DNA from: Leifsonia poae
GTDB lineage: Bacteria; Actinomycetota; Actinomycetes; Actinomycetales; Microbacteriaceae
Direction of reading: 5' to 3'
NCBI RefSeq assembly: GCF_027921845.1
Contig: NZ_BSEN01000009.1
Location: 1 to 64,000, forward strand
DNA length: 64,000 bases
Made by a program: the position numbers and the translations under genes. Position 1 is the stretch's first letter. Each line of letters begins with the position of its first letter. Shown piece after piece: positions 41,910-51,227 of the stretch. The notes under the pieces were generated by a model, which had not been told where the DNA came from, made no database searches, and saw only the letters and a program-made list of their open reading frames with translations.

Positions 41910-42776
41910 TCAGGCGCGCTCGACGGGGAGCCAGAGCTCGCAGGTGGCTGTGCTGAAGTCATCGGCACGGTCGAGTACGGCGACGATGGACGGCCCAGGC
42001 CGGAGCCGCCAGGGGTTCGACGGGAACCAGTCCGTCGCGGTCGCAGCCCATGCCTCCTGCAGCGCAGCCGGGTACTCGCCCTCGGTGTGGAACACCGCCC
42101 ACGTGCCGGCCGGAACCTCGATCGTGTCGAGATCGTCCGCCACCGGAGCCGTGCCCGTGACAGCTACTCCATGCAGGTAGGTCAGTTCGCTTCCCTCGGT
42201 GTAGTCCGGGTCGACGTCGGCGCTGACCTGGAGCAGGCCGGCCGGTTCGGCATCGCTTAGGGCTTTGAGGCGCGCGTGCTCTGCCGCCGGCAGGGAGGCG
42301 ATATGGGATTGGATGTGCGGATTGATGCCCTCGTGAATGAGGGGCACGCGGGCGGCGTGGCCGACGAGGAGAAACGCCGGCCGGTCGATGATTCGGGTGT
42401 CCATGGTGATGTTCCCTTCTACAGTCAGGCGGAACCTGAGTTGCGGTTGCGTTCGAAGGGGGCCGCCATTTCGCTTGACACTGCCGACGCTGACGCCGTG
42501 CACTGATCGGAACGCTCGGCCGAATGCCTCGGTTGAGCCGTAGCCATACCGCACCGCGATGCTCAGCAGGTCGTCGTCTCCGAGAACATCCGCTGCCGCG
42601 ACTGACATTCGGCGACGCCGGATGTAATCCGACAGCGGCATCCCAGCGAGCGACGAGAACATCCGCCGGAGGTGGTACTCCGTCGTGCCGAGTTCCCGCG
42701 CCAAGGATGCAACGTCGAGGTCGTCGTTCAGACGATCCTCGACCAGTTCGACCAGCCTGTTCAGGTCCGCGATCAT
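41910..42776 (-). CDS. AraC-family regulator with GyrI-like effector domain
   Basis: 288 residues. N-terminal AraC DNA-binding domain (~1-105): DVASLARELGTTEYHLRRMF and LSIAVRYGYGSTEAFGRAF. The C-terminal domain (~125-288) is GyrI-like: IIDRPAFLLVGHAARVPLI, EVPAGTWAVFHTEGEYP, CELWLPVE. This domain order resembles Rob-like multidrug sensors. The ATG at 42776 follows GGGAGG; the frame is open a further eight codons. Confidence 0.9.
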   Translation of the reverse strand: MIADLNRLVELVEDRLNDDLDVASLARELGTTEYHLRRMFSSLAGMPLSDYIRRRRMSVAAADVLGDDDLLSIAVRYGYGSTEAFGRAFRSVHGVSVGSVKRNGGPLRTQPQLRFRLTVEGNITMDTRIIDRPAFLLVGHAARVPLIHEGINPHIQSHIASLPAAEHARLKALSDAEPAGLLQVSADVDPDYTEGSELTYLHGVAVTGTAPVADDLDTIEVPAGTWAVFHTEGEYPAALQEAWAATATDWFPSNPWRLRPGPSIVAVLDRADDFSTATCELWLPVERA

Positions 42777-42931
42777 GGCGCCTCCCTTCGACACCCACAC
42801 TTCCGGGTCGTCACGATCGGCACCCTACTATCGCGGTCCGATCGGATCGCCTTTGTGCTCCAGAACGTGCCCTCTAGACGATCCATCAGCGTGCTCTCGC
42901 GCTCGCGCTCGCGTTCTCGTCGTTGGCAGCT

Positions 42932-43570
42932 CTAGACCGTCTTGTGCGCGAGAAGTATGAGCCCCGGCGCCGTCGATGCGGGGTCGAGAGTTGCTTGCAG
43001 GTCGATCACGAAGCCGCGCGCCTCGAGGAGTTCGGCAAAGGTGTCCAGAGAACGCTTGACCATGTTCACGTTCATGGGGAGCCCGCCGTAGCCCTCGGTC
43101 TTCGTGTGCGTTGATGCTCCGAGGTGGCCGCCGACGAGCAGGTAGCCGCCGGGCTTCAACTTTTCGAAGAACTGCGCGAGGACAGTGCTGAGAGAGCTGT
43201 CGGGGACGTGATGGAGAACCCACCAGCAGGTGATGCCGGCGAGACTCCGGTTTGGGGAGGGAAGCTCTGTGATCGACCCGACCTCGAAACCGATTTCCGG
43301 GTAATTCGTGCGCGCTATCTCAATGAGCCGGGGTGAAAGGTCGATGCCACTGATGTTGAGGCCGCGGTCGCGCAGGTAGGCCGTGACCCAACCAGGGCCG
43401 CAGCCTGCGTCGAGGACGCGCCCCTCCCGGTCAACAAGCGATGAGAAGAGGTCCAAGAATGAATTTGCGACCGGCGCCCGGCCCATCGCAGCCCGAGTGA
43501 AGTCCGCGTAGTTATCTGCAACGGTGTCATACGACTGGCGAGTGCTTTCAATCCAATCCGGGTCGCTCAC
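42932..43570 (-). CDS. Class I SAM-dependent methyltransferase
   Basis: 212 residues. Motif I is VLDAGCGPGWVTAYL (~residues 54-68); SGIDLSPRLIEIARTNYP is motif II; the later WVLHHVPDSSL and LKPGGYLLVGGHLG are motifs of the same fold. It is often annotated as a small-molecule methyltransferase. The substrate is unknown; no relation to the methyltransferase at 1957. Confidence 0.88.
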   Translation of the reverse strand: MSDPDWIESTRQSYDTVADNYADFTRAAMGRAPVANSFLDLFSSLVDREGRVLDAGCGPGWVTAYLRDRGLNISGIDLSPRLIEIARTNYPEIGFEVGSITELPSPNRSLAGITCWWVLHHVPDSSLSTVLAQFFEKLKPGGYLLVGGHLGASTHTKTEGYGGLPMNVNMVKRSLDTFAELLEARGFVIDLQATLDPASTAPGLILLAHKTV

Positions 43571-43722
43571 CCGCCCACCATAGAGATCCGATCAACTCCC
43601 CGGCGCTACAACACGCTCGAGGCGGCGAACCGGTCACAGAGCGATCGTCACTTATCGCCCGTAAGCCGATCGCTCACCGGGACAACGAGCTGGCTCTGAA
43701 GTGCCCCGTAATCCGTGCGGCG

Positions 43723-44133
43723 TCAGCCGGCTAGTGGTCTTACGCGACCGCCGGCCGTGAGCTGGAGGTGCGCTCCCCACTGGCCGCACTGCCCGTCGGA
43801 GAGACGAGCAATCGCCTGGATGGACCCGACCGGAGTCGAGTCGCGGATCGGATCAATTGTGACGTCGACTGTATCGCCGTGGTGGAACGGTGTCATCGGG
43901 TCCTGCCCCGTGACCACGACATTGCTGTTTCCGGCGGTGCAGTTGCCGCCGACGCATACCCGCACGTTGGTGTCCGGATGAGCTTTGATCCAAGCCTTCA
44001 CATCCACCGAGATTTGGGGAGCTGGCGTGACCGCCATGCCGCAGCCTCCGGCCTGGCCGCAGCCTGTCAGGCCAATGCTTAGCAGCACGACAACCGTCGC
44101 TGCCCACCCGGAGCTTTTCTGTCGACTTCGCAC
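43723..44133 (-). CDS. Small lipoprotein
   Basis: 136 residues. A signal sequence with lipobox VVLLSIGLTGC (Cys at ~25) would anchor it to the outer face of the membrane. The rest (VDVKAWIKAHPDTNVRVCVGGNC, VDVTIDPIRDSTPVGS) looks like a small beta-sandwich with a Cys pair. Function unknown. Confidence 0.75.
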   Translation of the reverse strand: MRSRQKSSGWAATVVVLLSIGLTGCGQAGGCGMAVTPAPQISVDVKAWIKAHPDTNVRVCVGGNCTAGNSNVVVTGQDPMTPFHHGDTVDVTIDPIRDSTPVGSIQAIARLSDGQCGQWGAHLQLTAGGRVRPLAG

Positions 44134-44257
44134 ACCGCGACGCTATCGCTGAGTGGCGGTTAGTCGCTTCGGTTGTGGTAGACGTGTCTCAGGCGTCGTG
44201 GGCGCAAGCGGATCCATCAGCGGGCGGCGTGGCCTTGGTTGGATCGGGATGCCCCTC

Positions 44258-44785
44258 TCACCAGGTGGCGGGGTGTACGAAGTCTGCCGCTGGCCGGCCG
44301 AGCCATTGCGTGAGCCGCATGGTGAGATCCATGTCGGCCAGCCGTGCCGTGCGTAAGTTGGTTAGGCGGCTCGGCGTGCACCCGAACTGGGCGGCCAGTG
44401 CAGTCCAGGTGAGTTCGTGCCTGCGCCGCTGATCGTTCACGGCGGCGTAAAGCTGAGGTAGGTCCCACCGCAGGCGAACGTCAGTCCCGATGGTGGGTAA
44501 GCGTGTGTCATCGAGCTCCCGCCGGTCTCCGATCAGGAATTCCTCGGGGGCTCGGTCGAGCCATTGCAGCAGCATCAGGGCGTACTGACAGGACATCGAG
44601 CCGCGCTTGACTGTGCGGACCAATGCGCCTGAACAGACCGCGTGGTCGTTCAGCGCAGCCCTCAACCTGCTTGACTGGTCGGTCAGTTCCTGTGCCAGGT
44701 CGGGCCACCCGAGGCCCAACTCGGAGCGTCGGGCGTCTAGCGCAGCGACCAAGGCGTCCCCGTTGAACACGGGAGCGATTGCCAT
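44258..44785 (-). CDS. Protein with two helix-turn-helix-like repeats
   Basis: 175 residues. Two similar halves: DALVAALDARRSELGLGW ... LAQEL (~8-35) and QLYAAVNDQRRRHELTWTAL followed by AAQFGCTPSRLTNLRTARL (~105-150). Both resemble XRE-type HTH units, and each is followed by a QWLxRxPxxFL/ADF stretch. It may be a DNA-binding protein; it reads away from the relaxase gene across the oriT-like region. The ATG at 44785 is chosen over 44815. Confidence 0.65.
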   Translation of the reverse strand: MAIAPVFNGDALVAALDARRSELGLGWPDLAQELTDQSSRLRAALNDHAVCSGALVRTVKRGSMSCQYALMLLQWLDRAPEEFLIGDRRELDDTRLPTIGTDVRLRWDLPQLYAAVNDQRRRHELTWTALAAQFGCTPSRLTNLRTARLADMDLTMRLTQWLGRPAADFVHPATW

Positions 44786-45255
44786 GGGTGGAGTAAACCA
44801 CGTCCACGCCGTCATATCCAGCGCACCCCAGCGTCTGTTTCATTAGCCGGTCGCTCACCGAAACGCCCCTGCATCGCAAAGTACGGCGACGATGTCAACA
44901 GCGAGTGAGCAAGGGATTCCCGTATGCCTGTCCCGCAAAAATGCCCGGTGAAGGCGCGGCAAACGCTTCACGCTTGCTGCGGCTCGGCCGCAGGAAGGAC
45001 TCCCTGGCCCGGACGCGTGGCCGCTCCGTCGGCCTAACCCACGCGCGCTCGCTCGGATGTTTTCAGCAGGTCGGTGGCGGCGATGGTCCTGGAGCCATGA
45101 GGAGAGACGGACGAAACACGAAGGGATGAACGAAGGAAGTATCCAAGCAGGACACAGGCAAGAGGAAGGAACCAAGAGAAAGAAGCAGGCAAGCGAAGAC
45201 GAGGAATAGAAGAAGCCAATGCACGTAGGCACTCTTTGAGATGAACTTACAAATT
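44786..45255 (+). other. Candidate oriT / transfer control region
   Basis: About 470 bases without a supported gene lie directly before the relaxase, the common position of oriT. It has a perfect hairpin CTGCGGC-TCG-GCCGCAG at 44977-44993 and a nearly pure purine plus strand from ~45,095 to ~45,225. The minus-strand frame through it (Ser/Phe-rich) is an artefact of this bias. Confidence 0.45.
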
Positions 45256-45291
45256 GCGCGCCAAAATGAGCGCTCAACCGGAACGTGTAAG
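45256..45291 (+). promoter_or_regulatory. Transfer-gene module, copy 1 (relaxase)
   Basis: GCGCGC, 14 bases, then AACCGGAACGTGTAAG (45276-45291). The same module with the same spacing is found before ssb and the lipoprotein gene. It ends just before the GTG at 45293. GGAAC in it resembles an ECF-sigma -35 element. Confidence 0.7.
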
Positions 45292-45292
45292 T

Positions 45293-48040
45293 GTGAGAGG
45301 TGGAGTAGCCCGCTGGAAGCGCGGACAGCAAGCCCAAGGGGTCAAGCAAGCGGTGCACTACGCCTTCGGGGGTGTCTGCGACGCCACTCTGACAGCCAAA
45401 ACAGCCGACGGCGCACTCGCCGCGGCCGGCTACGCGGATGCGGTGATGACCCGGTACATCGTCGAGAACGGCGCCATCCGCGACGACCTCCTCACGCGTT
45501 CGCAGTTGAAGGATTGGGTCGACGGCGTCGACCCGCTCACCGGTGAGCGTCGCGGGCGGGATCTGGAGTCCCCTGTTGCGGATCTGATCCTGGATGCGAC
45601 GATCAACGCACCGAAGTCGTTCTCGATCGCGGCGATGCTGGACCCGGAGTTGGCGGCCGCGTACGAGGATCTGCAGGACCGGTTGCGGGACCGAATCGTC
45701 AAGCTGTGGCAGTCCGAGCTCAACGCCCGACGCGGGAAGCAGGGAGCCATCCGTGAGGACCTCGCCCGGATCGAAGTCGTTGAGTTGCGGCACGAACGGT
45801 CGCGTTCGTTGGACCCGCACAAGCACCGTCACCTCTGGCTGAACGTCAAAGTCCAGGGTCTTGACGGGAAGTGGTCAAACGTCGACACCCGAGTCGCGTT
45901 GCGATTCCAGAACGTCATCAACGCCGAAGGCGATCTCGCCTCCCGGACCGATCCGGCGTGGATCATGGCGCTGGCATCGAAGGGCTTCACCCTGAACTCG
46001 GATGGCGAGATCGCGCAATTGCAGCACCTGGTGCGGCCGCTGTCGAAGCGGTCCGCGCAAATCGAAGCGAACAAGGCCATACATATGCGTCACTGGAAGG
46101 AGCAGCACCCCGATGAGGAGCCCTCGTCAACCGTCCTGACTCAGATAGATCAGTGGGCGTGGGCAGCCGGCCGACCCAACAAGCCGGGGCAGCTGAACGA
46201 GGACGACTGGGCCGCAGTTGTGATGGCCGAACTCCTGCAAGCCGACCTGGAACTCGGCCAACCGCGGACCGCGGTTCGGGCACCGTCGGTGGCCATCGAG
46301 GACCTCGATCTTGAGTGGCTGGCGGCGAAGGCGATCGTGGACGCGGACGCCCGGTCTACAGCGACAGGTGGACGGTTCAGCGACATGGATGTCCGGGCCG
46401 GGGCGATCCGCGCAATCGCGGCAACCGGGGTGTGCGTCAGTCGATCGGAACTCGATTCCATTGTCGACAACGTCTCAAGTCTCGCCGCGCAATCGCACAC
46501 GGTCACGCTGATAGATGCGGCGGACATCCCGCACCACATCAAGCACCGAATGGCTACCTCGACAGCCGCTCTGAAGACCGCTGTCGCTCACGGCATCGAC
46601 CTGATCTCGGTGGACGGAGAAGACAGGGCGCACAACGAAGTTGTCGCCATCGCCTCGCGCGTCGAGCCGGAGCGTGAATTGAACGACGAGCAGCTAGCGG
46701 GTGCGTCGTCTCTTGCAGGTGCCGCCAGAATCGTCTGCGTGAGCGGTGCTGCTGGGGCGGGCAAGACCACCATGCTCAAGATCGCGGGCGCCGCGCTTCG
46801 ACAGAGCGGTCGAAAGATGATCATCGTCGCGCCGACAAAGAAGGCGTCTTCGGTAGCCGGCAGGGAAGCCAGCAGCGCATCATCTTCGCTACACCAGCTT
46901 CTGTACGACTACGGGTGGAGATGGAATACAAGGGGCACTGGTAGCACTGAGTGGATCAAACTAAATCCCGGAGACGCGGAAGGGGGTCCTGGACTCACCT
47001 ACCGAGGACCTAAGAATGTGATTCGCCCGGGCGATCGGATCGTTGTAGACGAAGCAGGGATGCTGGAACTCGAAGCCGCCAACGCGCTTCTGGATGTTCT
47101 CGGACGAACCGGAGCAGGGATCGCGATGGTGGGTGACCAGCGCCAAGCCCTCCCGGTCGGGCACTCGGGGGCCATGGCGTTGTTCTGGCGGCGAGCGTCG
47201 CGCCGTGTCGAACTCACCACGATCCATCGCTTCCGCGATCCCGAGTGGGCACAGCTCAGCTTGCGGCTCAGGGACCCGGACAGCTCCGAAGACATGCACG
47301 CGATCGCCGATGAGTTGATCAACGCTGGACATGTCCTTCTAACGCACAGCGATGCGGGTGCGAACGCCGCGATGGTCGATGCGTGGTTTGACGCCAATCG
47401 GCGCGGGGAAACGATTGCGCTCGTCACAGCGACGCATGCTGAATCGCAAAACATCAGTGAAGCGATCCAGGCCCGCCGACTCGCGATCGGCCAGGTTTCG
47501 ACGAGACGGCAGGTCATCGGACAAGACGGGCAGGTAATCGGCGTCGGTGACATCGTACAAACGCGGCGTAACGACTCAACCGCCGGCGTCGATAATCGTC
47601 AGTCCTGGACGGTGCGGAAGATCAGGAACGACCAGGTCGTCCTGGCGGCCGTAGGCGACTCGTCCGACCTGCGGAAAGTCAGCACCTCATACGCCGCAGA
47701 CCATATGCACTTGGGTTACGCATCGACCGTCTACGGCGTGCAGGGTGAAACTACCGACAGGTCGCTGGTCGGCCCCGGGGTTGACGCGGCCGGCCTATAC
47801 GTGGGACTGACTCGAGGGCGTCAGCGCAACGACATCGTTCTGATTGCTCCGACTCCGTCCGCTGCACATGGCGAGCTAGTTGAGATGATGCGGCGGCAGC
47901 CAATCGAGGAGGCGCTTGAAAAGTCGCGGGCCGCAGCGCAGCAGGAGCTTCGCCGGGCGGCGACTCCCGATCCGTCGGCGTCCGGACCGGCCCAGATCTC
48001 ACACTCAGCAAGCGGCCCCGCAGTCTCGATCCATCGCTAG
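45293..48040 (+). CDS. MobF-family relaxase with RecD-like helicase (TrwC/TraA type)
   Basis: About 915 residues. N-terminal relaxase: KQAVHYAFGG (candidate catalytic Tyr), NAPKSFSIAAMLDPELA, and the metal-binding His motif RSLDPHKHRHLWLNV. C-terminal helicase: Walker A SGAAGAGKTTMLKIA, Walker B IVVDEAGMLELE, and a late motif MHLGYASTVYGVQGETTD. It nicks oriT, stays on the DNA and unwinds it during transfer. The frame opens at TTG 45254; ATG 45266 is possible, but GTG 45293 gives the family start (MRGGVARW) and leaves the promoter module free. Confidence 0.9.
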   Translation: MRGGVARWKRGQQAQGVKQAVHYAFGGVCDATLTAKTADGALAAAGYADAVMTRYIVENGAIRDDLLTRSQLKDWVDGVDPLTGERRGRDLESPVADLILDATINAPKSFSIAAMLDPELAAAYEDLQDRLRDRIVKLWQSELNARRGKQGAIREDLARIEVVELRHERSRSLDPHKHRHLWLNVKVQGLDGKWSNVDTRVALRFQNVINAEGDLASRTDPAWIMALASKGFTLNSDGEIAQLQHLVRPLSKRSAQIEANKAIHMRHWKEQHPDEEPSSTVLTQIDQWAWAAGRPNKPGQLNEDDWAAVVMAELLQADLELGQPRTAVRAPSVAIEDLDLEWLAAKAIVDADARSTATGGRFSDMDVRAGAIRAIAATGVCVSRSELDSIVDNVSSLAAQSHTVTLIDAADIPHHIKHRMATSTAALKTAVAHGIDLISVDGEDRAHNEVVAIASRVEPERELNDEQLAGASSLAGAARIVCVSGAAGAGKTTMLKIAGAALRQSGRKMIIVAPTKKASSVAGREASSASSSLHQLLYDYGWRWNTRGTGSTEWIKLNPGDAEGGPGLTYRGPKNVIRPGDRIVVDEAGMLELEAANALLDVLGRTGAGIAMVGDQRQALPVGHSGAMALFWRRASRRVELTTIHRFRDPEWAQLSLRLRDPDSSEDMHAIADELINAGHVLLTHSDAGANAAMVDAWFDANRRGETIALVTATHAESQNISEAIQARRLAIGQVSTRRQVIGQDGQVIGVGDIVQTRRNDSTAGVDNRQSWTVRKIRNDQVVLAAVGDSSDLRKVSTSYAADHMHLGYASTVYGVQGETTDRSLVGPGVDAAGLYVGLTRGRQRNDIVLIAPTPSAAHGELVEMMRRQPIEEALEKSRAAAQQELRRAATPDPSASGPAQISHSASGPAVSIHR

Positions 48041-48055
48041 CGAGGATGCGAATTG

Positions 48056-48466
48056 TCAGTTCAAGCCGTCAGCGCGCAGCTTGAAGCCAAGCGGATTTGC
48101 TCCTTCAAGCGAGCCGTCGATTGCCACGTAGCAAAACAGGGCAACGCCGAGAGCATCGGCACGCCGTTTAGCGGCGGGAAAGACGCCTCCCCGAACGAAG
48201 ACCAGTGCTCGACGTCCATCGGCCGAAGAAACAAGGGCGGCATGCTCGACAAGGTCCGGCTCTAGGTTTCCGCGGTGATGGTCCACCCAAGCAACGAACC
48301 GGCTGCTGTAAAGGTCACAAGTCTCGCGAACATGGCCAGACGCCACGACAGCGTCGGTCGCGCCGAGATAGCGCATCCAATCGCGGCACAGTTCGACTGC
48401 CCCATCGCAGGACACGCCCGATGGAATTGGGGGAGGCGGTTCGATGTCCATGACCCCAGTGTGCAT
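48056..48466 (-). CDS. Restriction-endonuclease-like (Mrr-type) protein, probably inactive
   Basis: 136 residues. CRDWMRYLGATDAVVASGHV, then CDLYSSRFVAWVDHHRGNLE and RALVFVRGGVFPAAKRRADA resemble the Mrr_cat fold, where normally D ... Q/ExK catalysis occurs (DxxSxxFVAQVK). Here VDH replaces the catalytic ExK/QxK, so cleavage is doubtful. It points toward the relaxase and lies 260 bases from qatA on the other strand. Confidence 0.5.
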   Translation of the reverse strand: MHTGVMDIEPPPPIPSGVSCDGAVELCRDWMRYLGATDAVVASGHVRETCDLYSSRFVAWVDHHRGNLEPDLVEHAALVSSADGRRALVFVRGGVFPAAKRRADALGVALFCYVAIDGSLEGANPLGFKLRADGLN

Positions 48467-48726
48467 CAGAGACCGAACTCGGGATCAACGAGCGATCCAG
48501 AAAGTCGACGACATCTTCCGGTTGATCGCGACATCCAAACTGGGGCAATCAGAAAGACCTGATGAGTCGGCCAGTAGGGCTACGCTTCAGACACCAGTAT
48601 TGGGGTGACACCAGACACCCAGGATTGCGCGGAGCTGCTTTGCCTGGCCCAGCTGGGTACGAGCGCCCGGCCAGCCGCGAGGGGGATGCAGCCATTTTGC
48701 GCGCTGGACACAGATCGGGAGTAACC
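48467..48726 (+). other. Promoter region of the qat operon
   Basis: A 260-base gap between the divergent Mrr-like and qatA genes. It must contain the Qat promoter. GGGTG ... CACCC near 48,605 is a short inverted repeat. Nothing else was found. Confidence 0.35.
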
Positions 48727-50469
48727 GTGGGGGCATCGCAATACCTGTTCGACGACAATCCCGCCACGCACGACTTGACAGGTCTGAAATCGGTCGCTCA
48801 GACAATTGCGAATGTCGTTATCGACGAGCGATTTGAGACTGTGACAGTCGGCCTTAACTCTCCTTGGGGCGGAGGAAAGAGCACTGCGCTCAATCTCGTA
48901 GGTGTCGAACTAAGGACCCGACCGTCGACGGTGGTCGTTGAGATCGACCCTTGGGAGTTCGTAGACTCGGGCGATCCGCGCGGCACTCTGATTGCGCGCG
49001 TCCTGGAAGGTATCGCAGCTGAGCTACAACTTCGTGCCGATGCTGAAGACGTCAACGAGGGCAGCAAGCTCGCGTCTTTCGCGCACGAGGCGATAGATCG
49101 ACTAAATGCCCTGCGAAAGAGAGTCTCCTGGAGCAAGGTAGCTCAGGTCGCCATTAAGTCGGCACTCACGCTTACGCCGGACATCTCGGGGATGGTTGAT
49201 GCACTAACTCCCGAGCCCGAAAAGGAAGCAGCCGCGAAGGGCATGCGTAGTTTTCGCGAGGACTTCGCTGCGCTACTTTCCGAGCTGCCCGACATCGCTC
49301 GAGTTGTCGTCCTAATCGACGATCTGGACCGTTCACTTCCTGACGACGTCCTTGGCGCCCTGGAAGCGATCAAACTGTTCCTCAGCGTGAAAGGGATGGC
49401 GTTCGTCATCGCTGCGGACGACGAGTTCATCAGAGAAAGCCTCCGTGATGCGCTTGACCGTAATGGTGGATCAAGAGGTCAGTTCGCGGAGCGCTACACC
49501 GAGAAGATCGTGCAGCTTCCCTTCACTTTGCCGCGTCTCTCGTCGCAGGATGCCATTGCCTACTTGGCCGCCCTTTTCGTTCAGGCAGAGGAGGGCGAAG
49601 CCGCGGCCATTGCCGTAGCTGAACGCGCAAGTCAACGACGAGCAAACGGTGAAATTCCATACGCAGTGGTGAACGCCGTCGGAGAGATGCCTACCGAGGA
49701 GCACCTCCGCCTCGCTAATCAGATTGTGCGAGGGATGAGTAGCTCTCGACGGGAGACGCCCCGACAGCTAAAGAGATTCTTGAACAACTTCGCAGTCAGG
49801 GCTGAGATGCTCGGAGCCCAATTCGAGGGCTTTCCGATTGACGTGCTGATGAAGCTTTGGCTCCTCGAGCAAAACTATCCCCACTACTTTCGCGATCTCG
49901 TCGGGGCGAGCGCGGATGGGAGGGTCCAACTCCTTCGCGACTGGGAAGAGGGCTCTGATTCCACGCCGGCGGAGATCGTTTCGTGGGCCCAGGAAGCTCC
50001 TGCCGCGTCAGTCGCAGCTAACTGGGTCGATCGGTATGTGTCGTTCGCGACGGCCGTTGTGGCGACCCTGCAATCATCCGCTGCTCTAGACGACGCTCAG
50101 GCGGCACTGCTCGCAGAGTTGCTCGACGTATCTGAAGTGACAAGGGCTGCTGCTATCCAGCGGATGCAGGATGCGCCCGCGACGGGAGACGAGGACGTCG
50201 CTCGCCATCTCGCAACCGCGATCGTCGGAGAGCGAGAGACTGCCGCATTGCAGTCTCTGCAAGCTCTTGCCCACGCCCGTCCCGACCTCAAGCCCTGCGT
50301 GCTTGAATCACTCATGGACGACTACGTCCTGAACGCGCTCGGCGCTGAACATCTCCCCTGGCTAAGCGGACCTTTCCGCGACGTGCTTACGGTCCTACGC
50401 GATCGTGACACGACAACCGAGGACTTGAGAACCGCCATCGAAGAAGAGCTGCAGGAGGATCTGTTCTAG
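48727..50469 (+). CDS. qatA: QatA: KAP-family P-loop NTPase of the Qat defence system
   Basis: 580 residues. Walker A GLNSPWGGGKSTALN (~42-56), EIDPWEF, Walker B VVVLIDDLDRSLPDDV (~195-210), and sensor-like KGMAFVIAADDEFI: the KAP NTPase signature. In Qat systems (QueC-like, associated with TatD DNase) it is the first gene. The GTG at 48727 follows GGGAG; upstream in-frame ATG codons exist but have no ribosome site. The next three genes are QatB, QatC and QatD in the known order, which makes the call firm. The role in phage sensing or DNA action is not settled. Confidence 0.9.
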   Translation: MGASQYLFDDNPATHDLTGLKSVAQTIANVVIDERFETVTVGLNSPWGGGKSTALNLVGVELRTRPSTVVVEIDPWEFVDSGDPRGTLIARVLEGIAAELQLRADAEDVNEGSKLASFAHEAIDRLNALRKRVSWSKVAQVAIKSALTLTPDISGMVDALTPEPEKEAAAKGMRSFREDFAALLSELPDIARVVVLIDDLDRSLPDDVLGALEAIKLFLSVKGMAFVIAADDEFIRESLRDALDRNGGSRGQFAERYTEKIVQLPFTLPRLSSQDAIAYLAALFVQAEEGEAAAIAVAERASQRRANGEIPYAVVNAVGEMPTEEHLRLANQIVRGMSSSRRETPRQLKRFLNNFAVRAEMLGAQFEGFPIDVLMKLWLLEQNYPHYFRDLVGASADGRVQLLRDWEEGSDSTPAEIVSWAQEAPAASVAANWVDRYVSFATAVVATLQSSAALDDAQAALLAELLDVSEVTRAAAIQRMQDAPATGDEDVARHLATAIVGERETAALQSLQALAHARPDLKPCVLESLMDDYVLNALGAEHLPWLSGPFRDVLTVLRDRDTTTEDLRTAIEEELQEDLF

Positions 50470-51227
50470 TGGGTACTTCTGGGGCGTTTGGCGGTTCGGG
50501 CGCGTGGTCGGACACAGTCGATTCGCTTTATGACGTAGCTGACAGTCTGGGATCCGAGACAAACGCAACGATCTCAGCACCCGCGATGGCGACACTTGGA
50601 AGGTCGTTGGCGCGAGGCGACCGCCGCGGCAAGTCGTACGACGTCGGCGATCTAATTGGGTCACGACGAGTCCATGGCGCATCGAGTTCCGGCGATGGCA
50701 GAGATAGCAGCGGAGCCCCCTTTACTAGAGAGGCTGCCCGCGGTTCGCTGGTCCTCGACGCCCTTGCGTCGATTGAGAGTGGTGAAATACCGCACCTCGT
50801 GGAATACGGCGTCGACTTTTCGTCGCTCGAGGGGCTCAGCGGCTTAAAACTGCTGACCGAGCTCATTGGACTGATTCTCGGTCCTCCTTCTCACCCGGAC
50901 GACGTCGCGCTCCAGCAAGCTTTGATGGCCACCATGCGGTCAGCCGAGAGAGAAGCCGGAGGAACACTTGCTGAAACCATTGGACGGTTCGTGAGCGAAC
51001 TCGCCTGGCGGCGGACAGTGGTTCAGCTAACAACTAGCCAACGTCGTGTCTCAGCCCTCGGAACCTCAATGCGGCGCCTGGAACAGCGCGTCCGAACGTA
51101 CATCAGCGGCAAGGTCCAGCAGGTAAACGGGCAACTCATGAATGCGACGCCGCAGAACGTCGCTGATTTCGCATCCAAGCTAGCCGCAAAAGCCTGCCGA
51201 TTGTTCGGCCGAGGAGACGACAAATGA
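50469..51227 (+). CDS. qatB: QatB: unknown-family component of the Qat defence system
   Basis: 252 residues. It begins MGTSGAFGGSGAWSDTVDSL (Gly/Ser-rich), typical of QatB, and continues with helices (GIDLILGPPSHPDDVALQQA-like region: LIGLILGPPSHPDDVALQQ). No catalytic motif is seen. Its GTG shares a base with the qatA stop (TAGTG). It depends on context for its name. Confidence 0.85.
   Translation: MGTSGAFGGSGAWSDTVDSLYDVADSLGSETNATISAPAMATLGRSLARGDRRGKSYDVGDLIGSRRVHGASSSGDGRDSSGAPFTREAARGSLVLDALASIESGEIPHLVEYGVDFSSLEGLSGLKLLTELIGLILGPPSHPDDVALQQALMATMRSAEREAGGTLAETIGRFVSELAWRRTVVQLTTSQRRVSALGTSMRRLEQRVRTYISGKVQQVNGQLMNATPQNVADFASKLAAKACRLFGRGDDK

Noticed and set aside
45254-45292. TTG/ATG starts for the relaxase
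   Set aside because: They lie inside the conserved promoter module; the GTG at 45293 gives the family-like N-terminus.
44855-45832. 325-residue minus-strand frame, Ser/Phe-rich
   Set aside because: It runs opposite the relaxase and its odd composition comes from the purine-rich tract.
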